The notes below the pieces were generated by a model. That model saw only the letters and a program-made list of their open reading frames with translations. It did no database searches and had not been told where the DNA came from. A stretch of DNA of 64,000 bases, taken from contig OY829329.1 in assembly GCA_963691655.1 (NCBI GenBank), positions 12,290,708 through 12,354,707 on the forward strand, written 5' to 3'. The position numbers and the translations under genes were made by a program. The stretch's first letter is position 1; the number at the start of each line of letters is the position of its first letter. Positions 26,095-37,960 of this stretch are shown here, in pieces. This DNA comes from Toxonevra muliebris. Its lineage: Eukaryota; Arthropoda; Insecta; Diptera; Pallopteridae.

Positions 26095-26979
26095 TTGACC
26101 CACTTAAACTAAAGGGGGTCCCACTGTTACTTCTAGAGCAAGCCAAATACTTATTTCTTATACTTGACAGGACACTAAACTGAAAACAAACCATCTAAGA
26201 CAGTGTGAAAAAAGCTTCAGTTGCCCTTTATTCTTCCGAAAAGGCCATTGGCAGACGGTGGAGCTTGCAATCTAAAGTAGTTCCCTGGCTTTACAGAGCT
26301 GTAGTCAGACTTATACTATTTTACGGTGTTATGGTTTATGGACATCTCTTTGAAAGGGATATCCACCGCAAGCCAAGGTAATCAAGGTGCAGAGAATGGC
26401 GTGTCTACCGGCAACAGCGGCACTCAAGACTACACCTTTCAAAGCCGTAGAAACCATGCTTCACTTGCTTCTGATGGATCTTACGGGGAGATAAACAGCA
26501 AAAACTGCGGCAGTAAAATTAAACATAGTCTCACCATGGGCTGACTCTAGCTACGGGAATTTTATATTATTGCAAGATACGAGTAGCTCAATTCCCAAGT
26601 ATATAGACGGCAAAGTTGGAGGGGGTATCTTTGAAAATAGTCTGAACATTGAAAAAATCTTTTCGCCTTCCGGACCGCTGCAGAGGCATTGAAAAAAGTA
26701 GACTGCGGCCATTAAATCACTTAATAGTGTAATTACTACCTCCAAAGTACATTCCAAATGCCGACTGTCTGTAAATGAGATGAGTTAACAAGGCAAGGCA
26801 AGGCCAATTATGCCTATGGCAACCTGCAAACTAAACACATATAGCCATATGATTAACATAGCTTGCAATAAGTGGAGAGAAACGTACACATGCTCTCACA
26901 TAAAACTAATCTGGCCCTCCTACAAGCAAACCCGTAGCAATAATCACTGGGTATTTTCTGATTGGCAAACATGCCAGTA

Positions 26980-27060
26980 GATTGGGACTACCTACAAATG
27001 ACTTCTGTAAAAGCTGCCTATACGAGGAGGAAACTACTCTCCATTTTCTTTGTAACTGTC
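26980..27060 (+). pseudogene. LINE zinc-knuckle coding fragment, interrupted by SINE
   Basis: GLPTNDFCKSCLYEEETTLH followed by FLCNCPVLA gives C-x2-C...H-x4-C, the C-terminal motif of R1/LOA-like polyproteins. After the SINE and its target duplication (27385-27397) the frame resumes as VLATRRLKSLGQLF. The interruption therefore postdates the LINE. Confidence 0.8.
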
Positions 27061-27072
27061 CAGTGCTTGCCA

Positions 27073-27384
27073 TTACTACTACTATTATGGCACAACAGCC
27101 CATGGAGGGCCAAGGCCAAGCTTTTCGCATCCATTCATGCTGTGTGAGTTATATTTATACACGAATGGAAGGGACCTACAGTTTTATACCGAATCCGAAC
27201 GGCAAAGTGAAAAGCTTTTCATAGGCATTATTTTACTCTTGGAGGTTTGCCATTGCCAGCCAAGAGGTGGTGCCATGTAGAAAAATTTTTATTTTCTATT
27301 TCTGATTTTTGAGCGTGCCGAAATATGAACCCAGTCACCTCTGCGTAGCAGTCCAACACACTAACCACTAGGCTACAGCGACCA
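27073..27384 (-). mobile_element. tRNA-derived SINE nested in a LINE
   Basis: Flanked by the perfect 13-bp direct repeat CCAGTGCTTGCCA (27060-27072 and 27385-27397). Read on the minus strand it starts with a tRNA-like head whose A box is TAGCCTAGTGG; its B box (GGTTCATATTT) is decayed. The body shares segments with the other SINEs, for example GGACCTACAGTTTTA..CCGAATCCGAACGGC and GGTTTGCCATTGCCAGCC on the plus strand. The 3' tail is a short (TAG)n run after GGGCTGTTGTGCCA, different from the CCTAA tail of the other SINEs. It is probably a separate subfamily using a different partner. Confidence 0.85.
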
Positions 27385-27654
27385 CCAGTGCTTGCCACAC
27401 GTAGACTAAAATCTTTAGGTCAACTTTTTGCAGAAATTTTAATAACGTCAGAGATTCAGATAAGTTTGTTAAAACCATAAAATTGTTCAACTCTGCTTCA
27501 GCTATTTAGCTAACTATGAATGTGCTGTCATCAGAGATTGTAAAGTTTAGAGAATCATGAAGTGCATTCAAAGATTAGGGAATTAGCCCACGTGGTATCA
27601 CAACGGGCCTTATTGACCTAAGTATGTTCTTTTATCACAGGACAGCCATTCTAT

Positions 27655-27837
27655 CCTAACCTTATCCAACCTATCCTAACCTAACCTAACCTAACTTAAC
27701 TTAACTTAACTTAACCTAACCTAACCTAACCTAACCTAACCTAACCTAACCTAACCTAACCTAACCTAACCTAACCTAATCTAACCTAACCTAGCCTATC
27801 CTAACCTAACCTAACCTAACCTAACCTAACCTAACCT
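27655..27837 (+). repeat. (CCTAA)n pentanucleotide array
   Basis: About 35 pentamers of CCTAA (complement TTAGG), imperfect at the proximal side (CTATC, CTTAA variants) and almost perfect in the middle. It sits exactly at the 3' end of a LINE rather than alone. TTAGG is the ancestral insect telomere repeat, which Diptera lack, so this is best read as a LINE tail, not a former telomere. Confidence 0.92.
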
Positions 27838-29729
27838 CTGTGGACCCTCTTAATGGGGTAAAATTGCAATTTCGGTTTAAATGGGCAAAAAACACCTATA
27901 ATGAAAGGCGATAATGGGTTAATACGTTCCAAAAATATGTTTATCGGAAGATTTTACTGGAAGGTGCTGAACACATGAACATTCTCAGATGCAACAATAA
28001 CCAATATATTGTATGTGTTATTATACCATCATGTTCAGGAATGGGCAAACTTTAGTACCGCATAAAAATATTTTACGTTTAGGACAAAAACGGACTTTGC
28101 CATAGTACTCAAAACTTTAGCTATCCAACAAGTATTCTCTGATCCCGATCAGATTTCTTGTGTCGCACAGTGTTATCGATTTTAATTAAGTTAATTTTAA
28201 GTTGAAGTAAGCGTCCGTAATTTAAGAGCAGAAAACCTGAAAAAATACTAAACAAACTCCCATTAAGCTCATCCATAAATTTTGCACTCTCTTGAATCCA
28301 CTCTCACCATTTTCCTTTGTCTGGCATACCATAATCGATATCCAATCTAAAAATCTTACACAACTCCCACAAAAAGCTCCAACAATACTGTTTTATACAA
28401 TTTAAGTAATAAATGCAATTTCATTAATAATATCATTTACTTATTAGGAGCACAAACTTGACCACTCTATGTTTGTATATTGCCAATGACTTATAAATTA
28501 ATAATACATAAATAGTTAGTCCACAAAGAAAAATAAGTGTAAAATCCACAATTCACACATAATCTCTATCTTTATAAATAAATCAACATGGCAACAAATA
28601 CAAAACAAAAGAAAAATCAAATTTATAATATTTATACAACAGCAAAAAAAAAAGTGTAAATTACGAAGAAGAAAAAAAGAATATGAATTTAATACGCCTG
28701 CAAAAAACTGACGCAACAAAAATTGGTACAATAAATTGACGCAATCGAGTTGCGTTGCGTTCGTTTGTTTGATATGAGATTGATGGGTAGATATTGTTGG
28801 GTTATAAGGGATTTTTTTTTTATACGCTCATTAAAATAGATGGATAATAGAGTTACAACAAAAATGAATTAAATATTTATGCAAAATCAACCGACAATTT
28901 TACATTTTTGTTTTTTTTTTTCGCATTGTTAAAAATTGAAGAAAAGAAAAATAAATAAATAAAAAATAATGCAAACAATAAAAGCATTAAAAATCGAAAC
29001 TATTTCCCCCAAAACAATAGAAAATCATAAGCAAAAATAAAAAAAATTAAAATGGTGGGCGTAACAAACTGTCAAAGAAAGAAAAGATGCTTCCATGTTG
29101 ATTACGCTGACTGTGGCTATTTTTTTTTTTGCTTTGAAATGAATCGTCAAGTATAAAGTTATGAGTGTGAGATGCGCTGCTGAGAGCTGGTAACATAAAT
29201 CGCTTGCTGTTTCTTCATGGATTTGCTATTTATGTTGGTGGCTGATCTAGTTTGATTGATTGGCCTCAACAATTTAAAAATAAATAGTTCAATTTCGCAA
29301 CACCAAAACGAAACTTATTTTCATTGTTTAGCTAAGATCAAAGAATTAAATTTCCGCCAAAGCATCACTAGCATTTTCATAGTTTCATAGTTATAGAAAG
29401 CTTTAAAAATGTTAAAATTAATTGAATATTTTTGATAGCTATATAACTCTGACGCTTATATGCTGAGATATACATACTTATGTTCATGCATACATATGTA
29501 CGTATGTGTGTATGTAAGCGGTTATAACAATATTTGGTGCTGTGCAGACACGCAAGTTTTAAGATGCGTAAGTTTTGCAGTTTATTGAAATGGAAAGTTT
29601 ATTTTAATTTTTTTTTTTTGTTATTTGTTTATTTACTTATAAGTTTAAGGCACGCAAATTTTGTACTTTGTTTATTTTTCGTTTGCAAAAAACAAGTGGT
29701 TTGCATCCTGGTAGTATTAATAAAAGGGG
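27838..29729. other. AT-rich intergenic DNA
   Basis: No gene or bounded element recognised. The first 100 bp are less AT-rich. The rest has A/T homopolymers and short microsatellites (near 29490-29520). Confidence 0.45.
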
Positions 29730-30074
29730 CATTAGAGTGCCCCATATTCTTCCAAATTATTTTTTTTTAGTTACCAGATTCTAAATTGGTTTACTGTAAC
29801 ATAAAACTCTTACAAAATAAGTTTTAGGTCATTTGAAGCTTATCAACCTGAGCTGAGTTGCATCGAAAAAATTCAATTGCTTCTCTAACGCGCCATCTGG
29901 TGGTAGAAAAATTATAAAAAATATTTTTTAAAAATCTCGCACTATTAACTTTGAAATAAGTTTAAATTTACAAAAATCCTATATTGATTTCATCATGTTA
30001 GAAAAAACAAAAGTAGTACAGTGAATTCAAAAAACAAAAAAAAAAAGCCTAAAAAAATGAGGGACACTCTAATG
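29730..30074. mobile_element. 345-bp MITE with CATTAGAGTG ends
   Basis: The left end CATTAGAGTGCCCC and the right end, read inverted, CATTAGAGTGTCCC match 13/14. No open frame. Flanking duplication is not evident, so the superfamily is undetermined. Inside is GCGCCATCTGGTGG (from 29890), a motif that recurs in other repeats in the window. Confidence 0.75.
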
Positions 30075-30393
30075 TGCGTATAGTAAAATAAATGGATTAA
30101 TTAATTTATGTAATCATATGGTAGATCCTGCTCAAAAGAATATCCATTGGTTACAAGAAAATCATTTGAAGCCACAATAAACTCTCCAATCACAAGTCTA
30201 ACATTCTTTTGCTTAGGAGTTCTTGTACTTATGATTTAGTAGTCCTGTTTGATGCTAGAATTATGTTACTTCAAACGCTAAACGTGAAAATATTCATTGG
30301 AACTCATTTTAAAATTAGCTACAAAAACAATATTGAAATTTTTGAAGCGGATTCAAATGATGTCCCGTGTAAATACACCCCAACAAATTCTTA

Positions 30394-30530
30394 GGCGGAG
30401 TTTACATCTGCAAGTAAATCACTGCAAGTTGCTTTCAGAAAGTGATTTTAATAGTAAATTGCTGTAAACAAAAAAAGAAGATACTTCTTATTTAAAGCAA
30501 TTTACTCTCAAAAAGACTCTCTGAAAGAAA
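30394..30530. mobile_element. Truncated copy of the 48927 foldback MITE
   Basis: Starts after TA with GGCGGAGTTTACATCTGCAA, followed by the arm CACTGCAAGTTGCTTTCAG..AGTAAATTGCTG and part of the inverted right arm (GCAATTTACTCTC..CTGAAAGAAA). The right terminus is missing. A complete relative is at 48927-49104. Confidence 0.7.
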
Positions 30531-30614
30531 TGGGCGCGATTTTCAACATAATCTCCCCTCTTTGAACCGCTACTTGGCCCCTGCTATATAAATTTTTGAG
30601 AGCTATAACTTCAC

Positions 30615-30715
30615 CTTATACATGCTATATTTGTACACAAATGGGAGGGGTCTACATCTTCAGGAGTGTCGTTTTCGATCGCTGACAGGAAAGTTCTCAT
30701 ATAAGCTGTATAGCA
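30615..30715 (-). repeat. Possible SINE body fragment
   Basis: The run TATATTTGTACACAAATGGGAGGGGTCTACA resembles TATATTTATACACGAATGGAAGGGACCTACA in the SINE at 27073-27384. It has neither tRNA head nor tail. This is a similarity call only. Confidence 0.35.
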
Positions 30716-30833
30716 TAGGGAACATTATTCATCAATATGCTTTTAGTTAATTGAACCATGGAAGGCAAATAATAAACGTAAATTCGCATAAATTATAAAA
30801 ATTTATACTAGTCGGTAAGTCCCCAGTAGATTA

Positions 30834-31085
30834 GATTAGATTAATACGGAGGTGGGCAATAATTTCCCAGATCACTGCGGCCATCTAGGGCCTATTGTGA
30901 TATACCTCAAAGATTATTGTGTTTATAGTTCTCCTATGAGTTTATTTCCTTTGAGGAAATTTAATATCGCTTTAGGAGAACAATCCGCAATGTCTTGCGG
31001 TTGTAGGATAGAGTTTCCCAAGTAACGAAGTCGGGTCCTCATTAGAAGGCCCCAGTAACTGAGGCTATTTTTGTGCAGAAGAAAT
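30834..31085 (-). mobile_element. LINE 3' UTR with (TAATC)n tail
   Basis: On the minus strand this reads as a 3' UTR ending in GGCCCTAGATGGCCGCAG, then TAATCTAATCTAATC at 30834-30850. It includes TGTGATATACC, reminiscent of the TGTGATACCAC of the CCTAA-tailed elements. It appears to be the end of another LINE family that also uses a pentamer tail. No coding sequence is attached. Confidence 0.5.
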
Positions 31086-31449
31086 CTCTTTATGAAAAAA
31101 CAAATATCAAAAGAGAACCAAACTACTCGTTGGTGTTTGCTTTGTTATTTGTGTATACAGATAATTCTTGAGATAATTCTGCGAGATGCCGTTACTCATG
31201 TCTTTTCTCTTTCTCTTGTTTATTATTTACTCCCGCTTAAGCAATGATTTTTTCAACGATGAATGCAATGCTTTGTTCAATGAGCGAATTTTGAAAAACT
31301 TCCGACGCTAATATTGGATTGGGATTGGCTTAACCGATTTTAAATCTGATAATTTTTGGCTAACCTACTCGTCAAGCTCTTTTAATTGATATATAATATG
31401 ATATCGTAGCACTTCTGGATCTTCTGGAATAAAATTGTAGTTACACTTA

Positions 31450-33052
31450 TAAATGTATAGATGGAATAATGATATGGAATAAGTGTTTTAGTATCTGGAC
31501 TGGACCTGAATGTGATGAGTGATATAATGAACGGGGCTCTGGGTGCGCTTAGTAACTGAGCAGCAAAGTTTGGCCTGGGAATCAAAAACAGAGAAAACAG
31601 AGCTAATTCTATTCACCATATAGACCAAGATACCCTCGTTTGAGTAGCCATCAACTGTCTCTTTTCTCAAGCGCCAAGTTTCTACGAAAAATTTTGGATC
31701 GTAAATTAAGTTGGAAAAGATAAATTGAAGAACGGGTAAAAAAGGCGTGATCGGCTTTATATGCTTGCAAAAAAACCTTTAATAAGAAGTAGGGGTTACA
31801 TCCTAAGATGGTGCTTTCGATGTATATGGCAGTCGTTCGCCTTGTACTTACATATGGTGTGATAGTTTGGTGGACAGCGCTTAAAAAAGTAGCTATCTTT
31901 CTAAACAATCTTTGGTGCAGAGAACAGCGTGTATTTGCGTCACAGGTCTTGACCCCCTTGACGCACTCAACGTTATTCCGCATCTTATGCCTTTAGATTT
32001 ATACGTAAAAGGTCCAGTGGCTAGTAGTGCAGTTAGACTCAGAGAGTCAGAATGCTGGACCTCTAGATTACATGGTCACAAAGCCCTACCAGTAGTCCTG
32101 GTACCTGGCAAATAACAGGTTATATCATTCCAAAAACTTTGTTTTGATAACTCAAACTTAAGCCATTATGAACTGTGGAGTGGGCGCTGGTGTCTTCTCG
32201 CATGGTCTAGACTTATCAAGTTTTTTAAATTTTTCACACTTTTCTATCGTATTTCAGGCGAAAGTATTTACAAGCTAGTATGTCAATTTTTGGACAATGT
32301 ACCGAAAGGGAAAAATGTAGCAATTATTTCTGTTAGCCAATCCGTGATCAAAGCCATGATCTCAAACATTTTCAAATCAAATCAGACTTGGATAGCACAT
32401 TAATTTAACTCTCATTTGGGTACCTAGAAATAGAAACATTAGCGGAAATGAAAATGCCGAAGCTCTGGCTAAAAATGTTTATTGGCTGAATATTTCTCAG
32501 TGAAAACAGGTTCTACCTCTCTTAAATTTCGTTTTCATGAGACATTTTCATGTACTTCTTTCAACAAATCAACTTCAGATGGAAAAGCTTAACAACTTAC
32601 GCCACATAAAGAACTAAAGAATTCTTATCTTTTTCCAGGTTGGAAATTGCACGAATAACGGCACTTTATGTGGGACACTGGGTATTGGGCTCGCATGCAG
32701 CGAGAATGGGTATTCCTCATAATGATTTCTGCCATAGTTAGTTGTGATGACATCGAAGAGATCGAAAGTCTCGAATACTTCCTGTGAGATTGCACGGATT
32801 TATATACTTAGAAATAGACTCAAAAGCTTTGGAAAACTTTTCCTAAGCAGCATAAGAGAGGCTGCTAATGTCAACCTCAGGATTCTGTTGAAATTTTGTG
32901 ATTTAACTAAATGAGTTCTAACACACTGGAATAGCTAGAAAGCTTTCCTTAGACTTAACAAACGAGATAGTTGTATCAAAAAGGTTTTATTGCGCAAATT
33001 GGGCTTCTTCGGGTAATTGGCGGAACAACCACTCAACTTAACCTAACCTAAA
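31450..33052 (+). mobile_element. R1/LOA-like LINE remnant (second copy)
   Basis: A degraded element in the plus direction. Segments recognisable in changing frames are: DLNVMSDIMNGALGAL (about 31505), KTELILFT (about 31590), ILDRKLSWK then VKKA..ALYACKKTF (about 31695-31780), MAVVRLVLTYGVIVWWTAL (about 31824-31880), decayed RNase H (32100-32520), and a 3' end at CAACTTAACCTAACCTAA (about 33037-33052), i.e. again a CCTAA-type tail. Numerous stops and frameshifts. It resembles the LINE at 26095-27837 in sequence order. Confidence 0.75.
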
Positions 33053-33300
33053 AGAGCTACTAAAGTGCATTTATGAGCTTTTCAAAGTAGCGCCATCTAG
33101 CAAGAATATGTAATTTAGAATAATTGCAGCTAAACGTGCATAACACATAAAAAAGCTTTAAGCTCTTTAATACGTATACGATTATGATACTTGCAAAAAG
33201 CTGTGAAATTGTCGATGTATCTGTTTTCGCATATATTTCAGTACAAAAACTTTCTTCTATGTGCAATTTATTTCAGTGTAAAAGCTTTTTGATGCATTAA
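33053..33300. repeat. Dispersed repeat with palindrome, copy 1
   Basis: Shares with 34995-35215 the ordered strings AGCGCCATCTAGC, AAAGCTTTAAGCTCTTTAATAC and ACGATT, and a similar right side (CAGTGTAAAAGCTT). It starts immediately after the LINE tail. Terminal structure is unclear. Confidence 0.55.
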
Positions 33301-34994
33301 ATCATTAATTGAAAATGTCAAAAGGTGAATAATGAATGTTCGTAGAACTTTACATAACCTAACCTTTGATTAGCTTTTTTTGACAAATATTTCATGATGT
33401 TAATTTCAATAAAAATTAATTATCTTAAGTTATTTTTTTAAAAGGCTTTCACAGATTTTTTTTTGCACAGGTTTCTAAAGCATAGTTTAAAGTTCTTCTC
33501 TAAAGTTCAAATCAAAGATCGAAATTTTATGCATTCATTTTAAAAATTATTCAAGATTAAATAAACTATCACGCAAATATAAAGTTAAGCTATCAAAACA
33601 CTTCTTCCTTTAGACTTAAATTTTTGTTATAGAATAAGAGTTGCAATTGTCTCTAAACTTGCAGCTTGCAGTAAAATGTTTAATGCAATTTTTGTTTTTT
33701 ATTACTTTATCGTTGTTGTTTTGTGATATATTTTTCTGGTATAATTTATATGCCATTGTATTTACAATTAATTTCATAGCTACTGCTTTCATAGCATTAC
33801 AGTTTACTTGCTATAGTTTGTATGTAGCTTTAGCGGCTGTGGAGTAGTTTAATTACATGTTTCCGAGACATGCAATTACGAGTACGACGAATACAATTGC
33901 AACTACTGTAACTGCAAGTAGTTACTCTATTTTCATTTCATTTTCAATTCAAACATTTGTCAATTGCATTCTTCAATTCATGATGAATTCATGAAACTAT
34001 GGCAGAAACAACTACTATTACTTTTTTTTTTCTTTTACTACTCGTTTTTTTATCTAGGTATTTTTTGTGTTAAAAATAAAAATAACAAGAATTCATAATT
34101 TTTAGGTTAGTAGCTGAATTGATTAGGTTAGCAACGCATATTTTAACATTTAATAAAAAAAAAAAAAATCACATAAAATTTTGACTTGTTTTATTGCATA
34201 TCTACATTTTTTTGTAAATTAGTATGTAATCTATATGCATTTAAATTTTTTAAATAAACTTTTTAGCTTTTTAAATAGCAAGTCTCACGTGGAAATAAAT
34301 TTGTCATTATAAATTTTATGGCTTTCTTTTAATCTATTAGTTTTTAATGATTATGTAGCCAGTAAATTCAATAGTGAATTGAAAGGGAAATACTCTGCCG
34401 CTAGGCACATATCTACAAAAATTCCAGTAACTTTTCAATTGTCGCCCAAGCAGCATTTGTCACGTAATGTCAGGTTCCTTTTTCTTTGAAAGCATTTTTT
34501 TTTTTATATATCTATCTCCTTATTTGAGTAAATGTTTTTCTGTGAATTACATATAAACTTAATACTTATTTGTGAAAAAACTATAAAAATATAAATAAAA
34601 TTTAAGACAAAAAAAAAAATAAATAAATTTAATGTCACATGCAAAAAATAAAAATTAAAAATGGAGAGTACAAAGTAAAAATCGTGACAATTGTCCAAAT
34701 GACAGATTGCTGCTGCTTTTGAATGGAAGCGCATTTTCTTGGATGTTGGCTATTGTAGTATTGTGTTTTTCTTGTTTGCTTTTACTTGCTTTGGGTTAAT
34801 AAACTTTTAACAATAACATTCATATGTACACATAGTAAGTACAAACATGCTTTATAAACGTTTTGGAAAAAAAAAATATGGAAAGAAAATTCCATGCAAA
34901 TAAACAAAAATTCACATAAATTAAAATTAAATTATATTTAACATGTGATAATAGTTAGTTCAACAAATTTAGTTAGTTGATATAGCAAAATTGC
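33301..34994. other. AT-rich intergenic DNA
   Basis: No gene recognised; open frames at 33641-33847 and 34734-34504 (minus) translate AT-rich DNA with no domain. Confidence 0.45.
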
Positions 34995-35215
34995 GTAAAT
35001 GATTTTAAAAGCTTTTTTAAGTGGCGCCATCTAGCTGTATTTAGAACAGTAACATCTATTCAGTGCAAAAAGAGCTTTAAGCTCTTTAATACAGAGACGA
35101 TTGAAAAAGCTATTCATTTGAAGTTTTCTTTCGTAAATCAATCCAAAAAAATATTTAAATATAAACGATTTTGTTCAATGTAAAAGCTTGCTGTAAGATA
35201 GCCGTCACTTATTGG
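34995..35215. repeat. Dispersed repeat with palindrome, copy 2
   Basis: Homologous to 33053-33300. Contains GGCGCCATCTAG (35023-35034) and the 19-bp near-palindrome AAAGAGCTTTAAGCTCTTT (35069-35087). Confidence 0.55.
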
Positions 35216-36135
35216 TAATCTGTTGGGCAGCATTAGTTAAATTTTGCTATACCAAATACCTAAAAATCAAAGTGCAAAGATGTACAGAAATTTGTATTAG
35301 TAAAGCTTTCGGAGATATACCCTCTACAGCTTTGTATAGCGATTATTAAGGATCCTTTCCAACTTTAAAGCATCGATCAAAAAATGAATAATTTTAATAA
35401 CATGTTTGACTGATAAACATTTAAACATTATTCGTAGCTACTTTTGTTTCTCGTAGTGTTTTTTTTAGGCTAAAATCATCGCTATTTCAGCTAAAAGTAA
35501 ATAATGACAAGAGTATTTGTGTTTCATCGAACACTGAAGTAGCTAGGACGCTATCCGCACAGCATGAATGATGCTTTAAGGTATAGAAGAGATAAGTTTG
35601 GATGAGTTTAAAGTATTAAAAAAATATGATCTACTTGAAATGGATCCTCATTGGACCCCTCTGTAGAAGTTGTAAAGTTGAGATTAACTTAGAATCGAAT
35701 GTTAAATAATTGTTATTCTCACTCAAGGTCAATTCCCTTTAGACAATCTGGTAAACCTCGTGAATGCTGGAATTTTTATACTATTGAGCTTCATTAGAAA
35801 TACTATCTGGTTTTAGACATAAACTTGTCAGTTCTCATGCTTACTAATGGTATTAAGATAACGTCAGCCCATCTTAGTGGAAAAATATAACAATCTTCAT
35901 CGTTTTATGGCTTACCTGAAATTAAAAGAAAGGAAATTATTAAAATTAATTAAATTAAATGATGATAACAACTTATAAAATTGAAAATAAAGATTAGATA
36001 TTTATTAGTTATTGTTATATTATAGTTAGTGAGAAAGGTACAATATTTAGATATTGTGGCCTGAAGGAATTTGCATTTCAAGCCCCAATCAGGATAAAAG
36101 GTACTCTCCTATTCTAATAAGCGCTTTGAAGACGA
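35216..36135. other. Intergenic DNA
   Basis: Nothing recognisable. No coding frame longer than about 60 codons with a domain. Confidence 0.4.
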
Positions 36136-36139
36136 GGAT

Positions 36140-37960
36140 TAGACTGCATCAGCTTTGCAGAATAAAAGCTAGACAACAATTCATACCAAAAATCAAACTA
36201 AAGAGAGCCCGAAATTCAGATCAAATCAAAACTAATTTCTACGTGAAGTCAGGTCAAATTCAGACTAAAAATCAAACCTAGAATAAGGCCAAAACCAAAC
36301 CAAATTCAGACCAAAAATCAGACTGAAAAGAGACCAAATTTGAGAAGAAACCAGACAAAAAAAAAAATCTGTCCAATTTCCAACAAAAACCAAATTAAAT
36401 TTTTGACTAAAATGAGACCTAGAACAAAACCAAAATTTAGTCATATACAACCAATTTAAAAATCAGACTAAAAATCAACCCAAAACTCAGACCTAACAAA
36501 AACCGAATTTAAATTTTAAATGAGACCAAAATCTGAATTTTTGCAAGTCTAAAGTAAGACCAAAATTCTAACCAATTTTAAATTTGAAATTGGGCCGGGA
36601 ATTCGATCGACATTTAGACAAAAATTCGGGCCAAATTTCAGACCGAAAATCGGACTGAATAGAGATCAAATTTCAGATCAAATCAAACCAGAAAATTCAA
36701 ACTTAAAATCAAATCAAACCTAAAACCAAAAATCAGACCAAATATCAGGCCCGAAATTAGGCCTAGAATCAGGCCAAAACCCGATTCAAAAATAGAACCA
36801 AATATCAAACCAAACCTCTGGTCAAACAAAGACTGCATTCAGACTTTAAATCAGAGCAAAGTTCAGACCAAATTCATCTAGAATATTAGATAAAAATTCA
36901 GTCCTAACTCAGACCTAAAATTAGCCCAGAAAGTGCGTAGCACACACCCCTTCTTTAACCTAACCTAACCTGGCTGACAAATTTCAGGCCGAAAATCAAA
37001 CTAAAAAGTGAGCAAAATTCAGATCAAAACAGTTCAACTTCAGATGGAAACTCAGACTTAAAAACAAATTAAGAATAAAACCAGAAATCGAAATTGGGCC
37101 TAAAATTACGCCAAAAACCAATCCGAAAATCGGTCCAAAAATCAAACCAAATAAAGACTGAATTCAAACTTTAAATCGGTGCAAAACTTAGTTCTAACTC
37201 AGACCTAAAATTAGTTCAGAAATTCGGCCGACATTTAAACGAAAACTCAGATGAAATTTCAGACCAAAAATCAGACTGAAAAGAGATGAAAATTCAGATC
37301 AAATCAGACCAATTTCAGATGGAAACTCAGGCTTAAAAACAAACTAAGAATAAAACCAGAAATCAGACCAAAAATCATACCCAATATTATATCTAGAATT
37401 CGGCCAAAAACCCGTCTAAAAATTAGACCAAAAATCAGACCAAAACAAGGGCCAAACAGAGACTAAATTCAAACCTTGATATCAGATTAAAAATTCAGAC
37501 CGAATTCATATTTAATATTAGACCGAAATTCAGTCCTAACTCAGACCTAAAATTATTCCAGAAATTTTACCAACATGTAAAAAGACTCAATCCAAATTTC
37601 AGACCACAATCAGACTAAAAAGAGAGGAAAATTTCGATAAAAACAGCTCAATTTCAGATGGGAACTCAGAGTTAAAAACAAATTAATAATAAAACCAGAA
37701 ATCGGTCCAAAAATCAGACTCAAAATTAGACCTAGAATTAGACCAAACCAAACAAAAAATTAGACCAAAAATCAAACCAAAGCTCCAGCCAAATCAAGAC
37801 TGAAATAAAACCTTAAATCAGACCATATTAAAATTTAAAATAACACCAAAATTCAGAACAAAAACTAAACCTGGATTAAAACAAAAAAATTTGACCATAA
37901 AATCAGACATAAAAGTAGATTAAAAAATAGAGCAAAAATCTCAAGGGATCGGAAAAACTA
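36140..37960. repeat. 1.8-kb low-complexity array of GACCAAAAATCA-like units
   Basis: The plus strand is almost without T-runs and G-runs; it is built from loosely repeated 10-14 bp strings such as AAATCAGACCAAAA and CAGACC[AT]AAA. A higher-order repeat of roughly 280-350 bp is visible: TTCAGATGG[AG]AACTCAG and AATAAAACCAGAAATC recur together near 37035-37090, 37315-37360 and 37655-37700. A short CCTAACCTAACC lies at 36957-36970. Strand asymmetry is strong. No coding potential is claimed. Confidence 0.85.

Larger units (their letters stand above)
26095..27837 (+). mobile_element. R1/LOA-like LINE remnant with (CCTAA)n tail
   Basis: A 5'-truncated non-LTR retrotransposon. In order: reverse-transcriptase thumb region (KYLFLILDR; KKASVALYS; KAIGRRW; WLYRAVVRLILFYGV, about 26105-26350), a heavily mutated RNase H region, the zinc-knuckle end (about 26980-27060 and again from 27398), a 3' UTR (about 27590-27660) and a terminal CCTAA array to 27837. 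It has many stops and frameshifts. A SINE (27073-27384) is inserted in the zinc-knuckle codons. Its 3' UTR contains GTGGTATCACAACGGG, GACCTAAGT and GACAGCCA in order, found also in the SINE ends at 51345 and 59083. Confidence 0.8.

Noticed and set aside
27655..27837. Interstitial telomere or chromosome-fusion scar
   Set aside because: The array sits at the 3' end of a LINE whose relatives and SINEs in this window end in shorter runs of the same pentamer.
31651..31983. 110-codon minus-strand frame
   Set aside because: Lies antisense to clearly recognisable LINE reverse-transcriptase codons.
36265..36450. Minus-strand frame in the low-complexity array
   Set aside because: Composition-driven; no domain, and units are not in phase with codons.
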